A stretch of DNA of 44,738 nt from contig CAAEUX010000057.1 of assembly GCA_900759335.1 (NCBI GenBank), positions 1 to 44,738 of the forward strand, given 5' to 3'. Origin of the DNA: an uncultured Collinsella sp. (lineage in GTDB: Bacteria > Actinomycetota > Coriobacteriia > Coriobacteriales > Coriobacteriaceae). Position 1 is the first letter of the stretch. Each line of letters starts with the position of its first letter. Positions 33,793-40,956 of this stretch are shown piece by piece. The translations under genes were made by a program, and so were the position numbers. The notes under the pieces are model-generated. The model ran no database searches and was not told the DNA's origin. It saw only the letters and a program-made list of their open reading frames with translations.

Positions 33793-33893
33793 CCAATACG
33801 TCTTTTTGCAGTTCCAGTCGTCGGCAAACGGTTGACATATGCCGGCGAACGGTCATCAGAGGTGTTTGAGGAATTCTTTTGACACGGGATGAA

Positions 33894-34904
33894 CTACGCG
33901 GTTTTACCCTCAATGAGTTCAACGGGGAGCTTGATATTCGATTCGGGCTTTTCGCCGTTAATAAGAGCAATGATGGATTGCGCCGCGAGCTCTCCGATGC
34001 GATCGATATCTTGGCGAACGGTTGTTAAGTCAGGCATAAACGTCATAGTGCGGCGGGCACCATCCGCGCCCACGACCTTAATATCGCCCGGAGCGCTCAA
34101 GCCGCGCTGCTTCATCACGTTAAGACAGATAGCCGCCATCGTGTCGTCTCCCGCAAAGATGCCGTCAATATCGGGGTTCTCATCGAGGATCTTCGCAACG
34201 ACCGCACTCTTTTCGTCGTCGGGCTTAACGAACTCGACCTCACGGACAAGCGCGGGCAAACCGGCCTGCTCAACAACATCGAGGTAGGCATCGGTACGCT
34301 TATTGGCAGGCATGCGCATGCGGCTATTGCTGCGCAGGCACAGGATGCGTGAACATCCGTCATCGATCAGGCGACGCGTGGCAAGTTCGCCGATGCTATA
34401 GCTGTCGCTCGCAATCTGAACAGAGGCTTCGCCAAGGTCGCAGTCGATACCAACCAGACTCAAGCCCATCTCGGCATACGCCTCGGCACCGATATTAAGC
34501 GAGTTGACGATGACGCCATCAACCATATTGCGTCGAAGCATGTCGATATAAGAGCGCTCAAGCTCGGGTCGATTGGCGCTATTGCACAGCAGCATCTTAA
34601 AACCGTTTTCGGCCAGGGTATGCTCAATGACTTGAACCACTTGGGCATGAAACGGACTGCTGACATAGGGGACGATCATACCGATAAGATTCAGGCGACC
34701 GTTGAGCATGGCACGAGCGATATCGTTGGGCGTATAGTTGATGCGCTTCATCGCGGCATGGACCTTATCGCGGGTCTCTTGGCTAATATAGCCACGATTA
34801 TTAAGCACACGAGATACCGTAGTAGGCGAAACCCCCGCCACCGCCGCAACTTCCTTGATGCCAGGCTTAGCCGTATCCTTAGAACGAGCACTCTCGCGAG
34901 CCAT
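33894..34904 (-). CDS. LacI family sucrose-operon repressor
   Basis: This 336-residue regulator has an N-terminal LacI helix-turn-helix at 16-42 (GIKEVAAVAGVSPTTVSRVL), a hinge helix with NDIARAMLNGR, then a periplasmic-binding-protein-like sensor domain (LIGMIVPYVSSPFHAQV ... DGIFAGDDTMAA). It probably binds sucrose, fructose or a phosphorylated form. GGGGGAGG lies 5 nt before ATG 34904. Divergence from other genes, the shared operator sequence at its own promoter and at the GH32-PTS-sacA operon, and its position just upstream of that operon make it the local (ScrR-like) repressor. The actual ligand is not known. Confidence 0.9.
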   Translation of the reverse strand: MARESARSKDTAKPGIKEVAAVAGVSPTTVSRVLNNRGYISQETRDKVHAAMKRINYTPNDIARAMLNGRLNLIGMIVPYVSSPFHAQVVQVIEHTLAENGFKMLLCNSANRPELERSYIDMLRRNMVDGVIVNSLNIGAEAYAEMGLSLVGIDCDLGEASVQIASDSYSIGELATRRLIDDGCSRILCLRSNSRMRMPANKRTDAYLDVVEQAGLPALVREVEFVKPDDEKSAVVAKILDENPDIDGIFAGDDTMAAICLNVMKQRGLSAPGDIKVVGADGARRTMTFMPDLTTVRQDIDRIGELAAQSIIALINGEKPESNIKLPVELIEGKTA

Positions 34905-34924
34905 AGCACCCTCCCCCATCAACA

Positions 34925-34941
34925 TGTCATACGTTTACATA
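34925..34941 (-). promoter_or_regulatory. Operator of the LacI-type regulator (autoregulation)
   Basis: TGTCATACGTTTACATA matches the two operators at 33759-33792 at 15 of 17 positions and lies 21 nt before the regulator's start, just upstream of its ribosome site. This points to negative autoregulation. Confidence 0.7.
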
Positions 34942-35056
34942 CGAACAAAGCATACCCCAACAACAGCGGGATGACGGTAACAGTACAAGTAAGTAAACGA
35001 CTCATCCAAATAATTAGGAGAGTTCCGCCTAAAGGGTGACTACACAGGACCCAGCC

Positions 35057-35180
35057 GGGGCTGTTTGGGCTACCTCCCAAAACATTCCGCAGGACGCAAA
35101 GAGGCTCCGCCGCGCAACGCGCGCAGCGGAGCCTCTTTGCATGTCCGAGGACGTTTTGGAAAGTAACCCAAAGCGGCCCC
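35057..35180 (-). repeat. Structured hairpin family H, copy H3
   Basis: On the minus strand the core strands CGTCCTCGGACATG and CGTCCTGCGGAAT match H1 and H2. The inner stem (about 35097-35139) begins CAAAGAGGCTCCGC and ends CGGAGCCTCTTTG. The outer helix is less perfect than in the other copies: CCAAAAC with GTTTTGG, then TAC with GTA, TTTGGG with CCCAAA and GGGGC with GCCCC, with small internal loops. It lies 26 nt beyond the stop of the glycyl-radical gene, in that gene's orientation. Confidence 0.75.
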
Positions 35181-35205
35181 AGTAATCCTACAGGAGTTGA
35201 ACCCT

Positions 35206-35457
35206 TTAGAACTTGTCGTGGAAGGTACGCGCAATGACCTCGTCCTGCTGCTCCTTGGTGAGCGTGTGGAAGTTCACGGCATAGCCGGAAACGCGGATGG
35301 TCAGCTGCGGGTACTTCTCGGGGTGAGCCTGAGCGTCGAGCAGCGTCTCACGGTTGAAGACGTTGATGTTCAGGTGGTGGCCACCCTTCTCGGCGTAAGC
35401 GTCGAGCATGTGGACCAGGTTATCGGCCTGAGTCTCGGAAACTTCAGAAACCTTCAT
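35206..35457 (-). CDS. Stand-alone glycyl-radical domain of split pyruvate formate-lyase
   Basis: This 83-residue protein is the C-terminal glycyl-radical loop domain normally fused to pyruvate formate-lyase. It has HHLNINVFNRETLLDA, HPEKYPQLTIRVSGYAVNF with the radical glycine G58, and the final ARTFH. It starts with ATG 35457, AGGAG 7 nt before it; a longer reading to 35502 would translate a hairpin. It lies 85 nt downstream of the 683-residue catalytic part, same strand. GrcA/YfiD proteins of enterobacteria are similar spare domains, but there pflB itself is full length; here it is not. It probably pairs with the upstream product and is activated by PflA. Confidence 0.9.
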   Translation of the reverse strand: MKVSEVSETQADNLVHMLDAYAEKGGHHLNINVFNRETLLDAQAHPEKYPQLTIRVSGYAVNFHTLTKEQQDEVIARTFHDKF

Positions 35458-35480
35458 AATGTGTCTCCTTCGATCGATAG

Positions 35481-35540
35481 GCGCCGGCCGAAACCGGCGC
35501 ACTAATCAGTAATCGTTATTGTTAGTATAGCACTAACAAT
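35481..35540 (-). other. Two hairpins in the intercistronic gap of split pfl
   Basis: Two stem-loops lie between the catalytic gene and the glycyl-radical gene: ATTGTTAGT/ACTAACAAT (35518-35540) and GCGCCGG/CCGGCGC (35481-35500). Neither is followed by a T run. They could set the ratio of the two subunits by processing or partial termination. Confidence 0.5.
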
Positions 35541-35542
35541 AG

Positions 35543-37594
35543 TTACTCGCCCAGCTGATCAAGGTCGATATCGCCAAAGAACACCTGATCCTCCTTGCCG
35601 AGCGCACTCGGGATGATAGAGAAGGTGTTGGAGATGCCGTCCTGAGCATCGCGGAACGGGAGCTTGGAAACCGAAGACAGCGAAGCGATGGCGCCGTGGC
35701 TATCGCGCTTGTGCATGGGGTTAGCACCCGGGGCGAACGGCTGGCCAGCCTTGCGGCCGTCGGGCGTGGAGCCGGTCTTCTTACCGTACACGACGTTGGA
35801 AGTAATGGTCAGAACCGAGGTCGTGGGCACGGAGTTGCGGTAGGTGTCGTTCATGCGGATGTACTCCATGAACTGGTGCACAACGTCGTGAGCGATCTGG
35901 TCGACGCGGTCGTCGTCGTTACCGTACTTGGGGAACTCGCCCTCGGTCTCGAAGTCGACGATGATGCCGTTCTCGTCACGGACGGGGTGGACCTTGGCGT
36001 ACTTGATGGCGGACAGGGAGTCAGCCACGACGGAAAGGCCAGCGATGCCCGTAGCGAACCAGCGGTGCACGTGCTTGTCGTGCAGAGCCATCTGGATGCG
36101 CTCGTAGCAGTACTTATCGTGCATGTAGTGGATGATGTTCAGCGAGTTGACGTACACGCCAGCGAGCCACTTCATCATGTCGTTGTACTTGGCCACAACG
36201 TCGTCGTAATCGAGCGTATCGCCCTCGACGGCGCGATACTTGGGGCCGACCTGCTTCTTGGAGACCTCGTCAACACCGCCGTTGAGTGCGTACAGCAGGC
36301 ACTTGGCCAGATTGGCGCGAGCGCCGAAGAACTGCATCTCCTTGCCGATGCGCATGGAGGACACGCAGCAGGCGATGCCGTAGTCGTCGCCATGATAGAC
36401 GCGCATGAGGTCGTCGTTCTCGTACTGGATCGAGGAGCTAGCGACAGAAGTCTTGGCGCAGAACTTCTTGAAGTTCTCGGGCAGACGGGTCGACCACAGA
36501 ACGGTCATGTTGGGCTCGGGGCTGGTGCCCATGTTCTCGAGCGTGTGCAGGTAGCGGTAGCTCATCTTGGTAACGAGCGTACGGCCGTCGACACCCATGC
36601 CGCCGATGGACTCGGTGACCCACTGCGGGTCGCCGGTGAACAGGGCCTGGTACTCGGGGGTACGGGCAAACTTGACCATGCGAAGCTTCATGATGAAGTG
36701 ATCCACGAACTCCTGGATCTGCTCCTCGGTGAAGGTACCGTTGGCAAGGTCGCGCTCAGCGTAGATGTCGATGAACGTGGAGGTACGGCCGATGGACATA
36801 GCGGCGCCGTTCTGCTCCTTGACGGCAGCGAGGTAGGCGAAGTACATCCACTGGATGGCCTCCTGCGTGTTGGTAGCAGGGTTGGAAATATCGAAACCAT
36901 AGGTCTCGGCCATCATCTTGAGCTCGCCGAGGGCGCGGATCTGCTCCTGCAGCTCCTCGCGGTCGCGGATGTTGTCGGCGGTCATGACCGTCGGGGTGGA
37001 AGCCTTCTGGGCCTCCTTGTCCTTGATCAGGTAGTCGACGCCGTACAGGGCAACACGACGGTAGTCGCCGATGATGCGGCCGCGGCCATAGCCATCGGGC
37101 AGACCGGTGATGATGTGAGCCGAGCGGCAAGCACGCATCTCGGGAGTGTAAACATCGAAGACGCCAGCGTTGTGGGTCTTACGCTCGAAGGTGTAGCGCT
37201 CGACAACGTTCTCGTCGACCTTATAGCCGTGCTGGCTGGCAGCCTGACAAGCGATGCGGATACCACCGTTGACGTGCAGCGCGCGCTTGAGCGGCTTGTC
37301 AGTCTGGAGGCCGACGATGGTCTCCTTCTCGCGGTGGGCGTTATCGATGTAGCCAGCGGGGTGGCTCACGATACCCGTAACGGTCTTGGTGTCCATATCG
37401 AGGACACCGCCCTGCTCGCGCTCCTTAAGCAGCAGGTCGAGAACCTCGCCCCACAGCTCCTTGGTACGCTCGGTCGGGCCGGCGAGGAACGACTCGTCGC
37501 CCTCGTAGGGGGTGTAGTTCTTCTGGATGAAGTCTCGGACGTCAACCTCTCCCGTCCAAATGCCTTCCTTGAAGCCTTCCCATGCCTCCTGCAT
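35543..37594 (-). CDS. pflB: Pyruvate formate-lyase catalytic part, lacking the glycyl-radical domain
   Basis: This 683-residue protein matches pyruvate formate-lyase from its N-terminus (EAWEGFKEGIWTGEVDVRDF) through the active-site cysteine pair C409-C410 in GIACCVSSMRIGKEMQFFGA and on to SNTFSIIPSALGK. It then stops at DIDLDQLGE, just before the C-terminal glycyl-radical segment that full-length enzymes (about 750 residues) carry. That segment is encoded as a separate gene next door. The enzyme converts pyruvate and CoA to acetyl-CoA and formate without oxygen. The substrate and CoA residues appear intact. A ribosome site (AGGAG) lies about 13 nt before the ATG. It is clearly not a frameshift: a stop, two hairpins and a new ribosome site separate the two parts. 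Confidence 0.95.
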   Translation of the reverse strand: MQEAWEGFKEGIWTGEVDVRDFIQKNYTPYEGDESFLAGPTERTKELWGEVLDLLLKEREQGGVLDMDTKTVTGIVSHPAGYIDNAHREKETIVGLQTDKPLKRALHVNGGIRIACQAASQHGYKVDENVVERYTFERKTHNAGVFDVYTPEMRACRSAHIITGLPDGYGRGRIIGDYRRVALYGVDYLIKDKEAQKASTPTVMTADNIRDREELQEQIRALGELKMMAETYGFDISNPATNTQEAIQWMYFAYLAAVKEQNGAAMSIGRTSTFIDIYAERDLANGTFTEEQIQEFVDHFIMKLRMVKFARTPEYQALFTGDPQWVTESIGGMGVDGRTLVTKMSYRYLHTLENMGTSPEPNMTVLWSTRLPENFKKFCAKTSVASSSIQYENDDLMRVYHGDDYGIACCVSSMRIGKEMQFFGARANLAKCLLYALNGGVDEVSKKQVGPKYRAVEGDTLDYDDVVAKYNDMMKWLAGVYVNSLNIIHYMHDKYCYERIQMALHDKHVHRWFATGIAGLSVVADSLSAIKYAKVHPVRDENGIIVDFETEGEFPKYGNDDDRVDQIAHDVVHQFMEYIRMNDTYRNSVPTTSVLTITSNVVYGKKTGSTPDGRKAGQPFAPGANPMHKRDSHGAIASLSSVSKLPFRDAQDGISNTFSIIPSALGKEDQVFFGDIDLDQLGE

Positions 37595-38044
37595 TGTGTA
37601 ACCACGCTCCTAGTTACGTGTTATGCGGCGCTCTCTCACACCGCTGCTTATTGAATTCTTGAATTTTCGGCTTGCACTACCGGCTTCTTCCGTTCTTCAC
37701 CACACGTTGGTGCAGGGAAAACGTTTGTCCACCTTGGAACTACAACCCAAAACCCAAGATTTCACCCGTCTGAGAAGGATAACATAGCGACCCTCTCCAT
37801 CTGGGCTGTTATATGTTTCTTTTTTTATATCATAAAGGCGTTTTTAACAAATCCGCAGGAAATGCGAGCGCGAACAACTACCGTTCACCGATTTGTATGG
37901 TATTTTTCCTTGCCTTTGTACGACGTTCACTCTAGCTGTTATGCCAGCTTTATCGGGGTAAAGTGCCTCTGAGTAGGCTTTAGGGCATGCCTAACGATCT
38001 GCCCCTAACTTTGCTGGCACCGACGGTGTACGGAGGTCGCCTAA
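37595..38044. other. Intergenic control region between pflB and the marR operon
   Basis: With the two elements listed next, this makes a 549-nt gene-free gap. It is AT-richer than its surroundings, notably around 37803-37835 (ATATGTTTCTTTTTTTATATC), where TATAAA-like sequence on the minus strand could belong to the pflB promoter. No confident promoter or anaerobic-regulator site could be assigned. Confidence 0.4.
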
Positions 38045-38078
38045 AGGTAGTTTTCTAGACATGTCCCAAAATCTACCG
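38045..38078. repeat. Dispersed palindrome S, copy 2
   Basis: GGTAGTTTTCTAGACATG then TCCCAAAATCTACC, a slightly shorter relative of the unit at 18453. The hairpin pairs TAG-TTTT with AAAA-CTA. It lies upstream of the marR operon promoter. Confidence 0.7.
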
Positions 38079-38109
38079 CATAGGGTACGCGTGCAAGGGT
38101 ATCATCTTT

Positions 38110-38146
38110 CACCGAAAATAGTTTCTAGTGTTAGGGGTTTTCGGTG
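38110..38146. promoter_or_regulatory. Inverted repeat overlapping the marR start codon
   Basis: CACCGAAAA (38110-38118) and TTTTCGGTG (38138-38146) are exact inverted repeats. The right half includes the GTG start codon of the MarR gene. This placement suits an autorepressor operator that would also hide the start from ribosomes if it folds in RNA. Confidence 0.55.
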
Positions 38147-38593
38147 GAAGATACCGATTTCCGTGAACTTGGGCGTCAGCTCCTTTCCGAGTTCGGCAGC
38201 ATGCATCAGCGCATTTCGCGTTTTGCGGACAAAGCCCTCGGCGGCGAGATGGCCGTCATGCGCGCCCTCATACTCGCCGGCGGTTCGCTCACGCCGAGCG
38301 AACTCGCTGATCGCGCCTGGGTCTCGAGTGCCCGCATCGCCAATATCCTACGCGCCCTCGAGGCCAAGGGCTGGGTCGAGCGCGAGCACTCAAAGACTGA
38401 CCGTCGTCGCGTACACGTCATAGTGACCGACAAGGGATTCCAGGATCTCGAAATCAAACGCCGGGAATTCGAGGACCGCACCACGGTTTTCCTCGAGCAG
38501 CTCGGCGAAACAGATACCCAAGAGATGGTGCGTCTTCTAAGGCGTGCCAACGAAATTATCGACCGCAATCAAGAAAGGAGAGATGCCGAGTGA
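38144..38593 (+). CDS. MarR family transcriptional regulator
   Basis: This 149-residue winged-helix regulator has a dimerisation helix at about 5-30, a recognition region GSLTPSELADRAWVSSARIANILRALEAKGWVER (47-80) and a wing SKTDRRRVHVIVTDKG (82-97). MarR proteins usually sense small molecules and repress efflux genes. It is first in an operon with two ABC exporter subunits; its stop overlaps the GTG start of the first by 4 nt. The start is GTG 38144 after AGGGG. The inverted repeat across its start is a candidate own operator. Confidence 0.9.
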   Translation: MEDTDFRELGRQLLSEFGSMHQRISRFADKALGGEMAVMRALILAGGSLTPSELADRAWVSSARIANILRALEAKGWVEREHSKTDRRRVHVIVTDKGFQDLEIKRREFEDRTTVFLEQLGETDTQEMVRLLRRANEIIDRNQERRDAE

Positions 38594-40956
38594 GGATTCT
38601 CAAGCTCTTTAAAAAGCATATCCTGGCACTGTTCGCAGCTATCGTACTTATCGTAATCAGCTGCAACGCCGATCTGGCACTGCCTACCTATATGAGCGAC
38701 ATCGTCGACGTGGGTGTGCAGCAAGGCGGCATCGCCTCGCCCGTACCCGACACCATCCGCGCCGAATCGCTCGACGACCTTGAACTCTTTATGAGCACCA
38801 AGGACGCCAAAGCTGTGGAGGCCGTGTTTAGCAAGGCTGACAAAAATGGCATTCGAACGTATAAGGGTACCGAGGAAGAGCGTGCCGATGGAGGCAAGAT
38901 TGCCGACATTATGAGCCTGCCCGAGACTGTCGTTCTTTCGCTCACCCAGGGCATTGACGCCAACTCTATGGGCGACATGATGGGTTCGTCCAGCGAGAAA
39001 GACAACAACGCTGCCCAGGCCATGCCCACCCCCGAGCAGATGGCAGCGATGACGCCCGAGCAGCTCGCCGAGATGCAGCAGAAGGCCGCAGCCGCGCAGA
39101 ACATGCAAAAGCAGATTGATGCCGACGGCGGCAAGATCACCATGAAGAGTCTGCGTCTAGGCGTTGAAGGCGACCTAATCGACCAGGGCAAGCTCGTCGA
39201 GGGCGCCAACCAAATGGCGGACAAAATGGGCTCCATGTCGGGCTCCATCGTCACCCAGCGCGCCGTGAGCTATGTACAGGACGAGTACAAGGCACAGGGC
39301 ATCGACCCCGCCGACGTGCAGAACGCCTACCTGAGCCGCATGGCGACCACGATGTTTGGGCTGTGCCTGGTGTCGCTCGTCGCCACCATCCTGACCGGTG
39401 CCGTGGCGTCGCGCACCGCCTGCTCCATCGCCCGCGACCTGCGCCGCGAGACCTTCAACAAGGTTATGCACTTCTCGCCGGCCGAGGTGGGCAAGTTTAG
39501 CCAGGCCTCGCTCATCACCCGCTGCACCAACGACATTCAGCAGATCCAGATGGCCGCAACCCTGTTTATCCGCATGTGCCTGATGGCCCCCGTCATGGGC
39601 ATCGTCGCCGTCATGCGCGTCCTGGCCAACCACACCGGTCTGGAGTGGACCATCGCCGTGGCCATCATCGCGGTTTCGGCCGTTGTCGGCGTGCTCATGG
39701 GCCTCACCATGCCAAAGTTCAAAAAGATGCAGAGCTTTGTGGACCGCGTGAACCTTACCGCCCGCGAGCTGCTCGACGGCCTTATGCCCATCCGCTCGTT
39801 CAACCGCGAGGAGCATGAGCTCGAGCGTTTTGACAAGGCTTCGCTCGACCTGATGACCACGCAGCTCTACACCAACCGCGCCATGAGCTTTATGATGCCG
39901 CTCATGATGCTCGTCATGAACTGCATCACCGTGCTTATCGTCTGGTTTGGCGCGCAGGGCGTGTCCGACGGCGTGATGCAGGTCGGCAACATGATGGCGT
40001 TTATCTCCTATACCATGCAGATCGTCATGGCGTTTATGATCCTCACCATGGTTTCGGTCATCCTGCCCCGTGCCGAGGTCGCAGCCGAGCGCGTGGAAGA
40101 GGTCATCACTTGCCCCACGAGCATCAACGACCCTGCCTCGCCCAAACTGCCCGCGGCCAATGCGCCGCGCGGTGAGCTCACCTTCCGCGACGTGAGCTTC
40201 CAGTATCCCGATGCCCGTGCCGACGTCATTAGCGGTGTGAACTTCACCACGCATGCTGGTCAGATGCTCGGCATCATTGGCTCCACGGGCTCGGGCAAAT
40301 CCACGCTCGTACAGTTGATTCCGCGCCTGTACGACGTCACGGGCGGCAGCATTTCGCTCGACGGCATCGACGTGCGCGATATGACCCTTTCCGAGCTGCG
40401 CCGCCGCATTGGTTACATTCCGCAGCAGGGACGTCTGTTCTCGGGCACCGTCGAGAGCAACCTCAAGTTTGCCGGCGACATGGTGAGCGATGATGACATG
40501 CGCCAGGCCGCGCGCATCGCACAGGCCGAGGACTTTATCGCCGAGCGTGAGGGCGGTTACGACTCCCCCATCAGCCAGGGCGGCTCCAATGTTTCGGGTG
40601 GTCAGCGCCAGCGTCTGGCCATCGCCCGCGCATTGGCCAAAAAGCCCGAGGTCGTGGTGTTCGATGACTCGTTTAGTGCCCTCGACTACAAGACCGACGC
40701 GCGCCTGCGCGAGGAGCTGGCCAAAAACGTTACCGACGCCGCACTCGTGGTCGTGGCCCAGCGCATCGCGACCATCATGCACGCCGACCAGATCATCGTG
40801 CTCGACGACGGCCACGTAGTGGGCACCGGCACGCACGAGGAGCTGCTGCGCAGCTGCCCGGCGTACCTGGAGATCGCACAGTCGCAGCTTTCCGCCGAGG
40901 AGCTGGGGCTTACCCAAGAAGAAATTGCAGCCGTCACGGAAGGAGGCGAGCGCTAA
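38590..40956 (+). CDS. ABC exporter subunit with degenerate ATPase site and large outside insertion
   Basis: This 788-residue ABC transporter half has one membrane helix at about 10-30, then about 200 extra residues before the second (about 250 on). The insert is Met/Gln-rich (MPTPEQMAAMTPEQLAEMQQ) and probably outside the membrane; typical halves are about 580 residues. The ATPase has Walker A GSTGSGKST (from 564) and signature NVSGGQRQRLAIARAL, but Walker B is VVFDDSFSALD, with Asp in place of the catalytic Glu, so this site is degenerate as in heterodimeric exporters. Start GTG 38590 (AAGGAG upstream). Its stop overlaps the next ATG (TAATG). Exported substrate unknown; drug or peptide efflux is likely from family. 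Confidence 0.93.
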   Translation: MRILKLFKKHILALFAAIVLIVISCNADLALPTYMSDIVDVGVQQGGIASPVPDTIRAESLDDLELFMSTKDAKAVEAVFSKADKNGIRTYKGTEEERADGGKIADIMSLPETVVLSLTQGIDANSMGDMMGSSSEKDNNAAQAMPTPEQMAAMTPEQLAEMQQKAAAAQNMQKQIDADGGKITMKSLRLGVEGDLIDQGKLVEGANQMADKMGSMSGSIVTQRAVSYVQDEYKAQGIDPADVQNAYLSRMATTMFGLCLVSLVATILTGAVASRTACSIARDLRRETFNKVMHFSPAEVGKFSQASLITRCTNDIQQIQMAATLFIRMCLMAPVMGIVAVMRVLANHTGLEWTIAVAIIAVSAVVGVLMGLTMPKFKKMQSFVDRVNLTARELLDGLMPIRSFNREEHELERFDKASLDLMTTQLYTNRAMSFMMPLMMLVMNCITVLIVWFGAQGVSDGVMQVGNMMAFISYTMQIVMAFMILTMVSVILPRAEVAAERVEEVITCPTSINDPASPKLPAANAPRGELTFRDVSFQYPDARADVISGVNFTTHAGQMLGIIGSTGSGKSTLVQLIPRLYDVTGGSISLDGIDVRDMTLSELRRRIGYIPQQGRLFSGTVESNLKFAGDMVSDDDMRQAARIAQAEDFIAEREGGYDSPISQGGSNVSGGQRQRLAIARALAKKPEVVVFDDSFSALDYKTDARLREELAKNVTDAALVVVAQRIATIMHADQIIVLDDGHVVGTGTHEELLRSCPAYLEIAQSQLSAEELGLTQEEIAAVTEGGER

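Noticed and set aside
35458..35502. Extension of the glycyl-radical protein to 35502
   Set aside because: The added residues come from an intercistronic hairpin; ATG 35457 has AGGAG 7 nt upstream.
35696..37654. Long plus-strand open frame of 652 codons opposite pflB
   Set aside because: It is a shadow of the high-GC pflB gene, Val/Leu/Gly-rich with no recognisable domain; pflB is certain.
39175..40917. 580-codon minus-strand open frame opposite the ABC exporter gene
   Set aside because: His/Gly/Ala-rich shadow sequence, no domains; the plus-strand ABC gene has all motifs.
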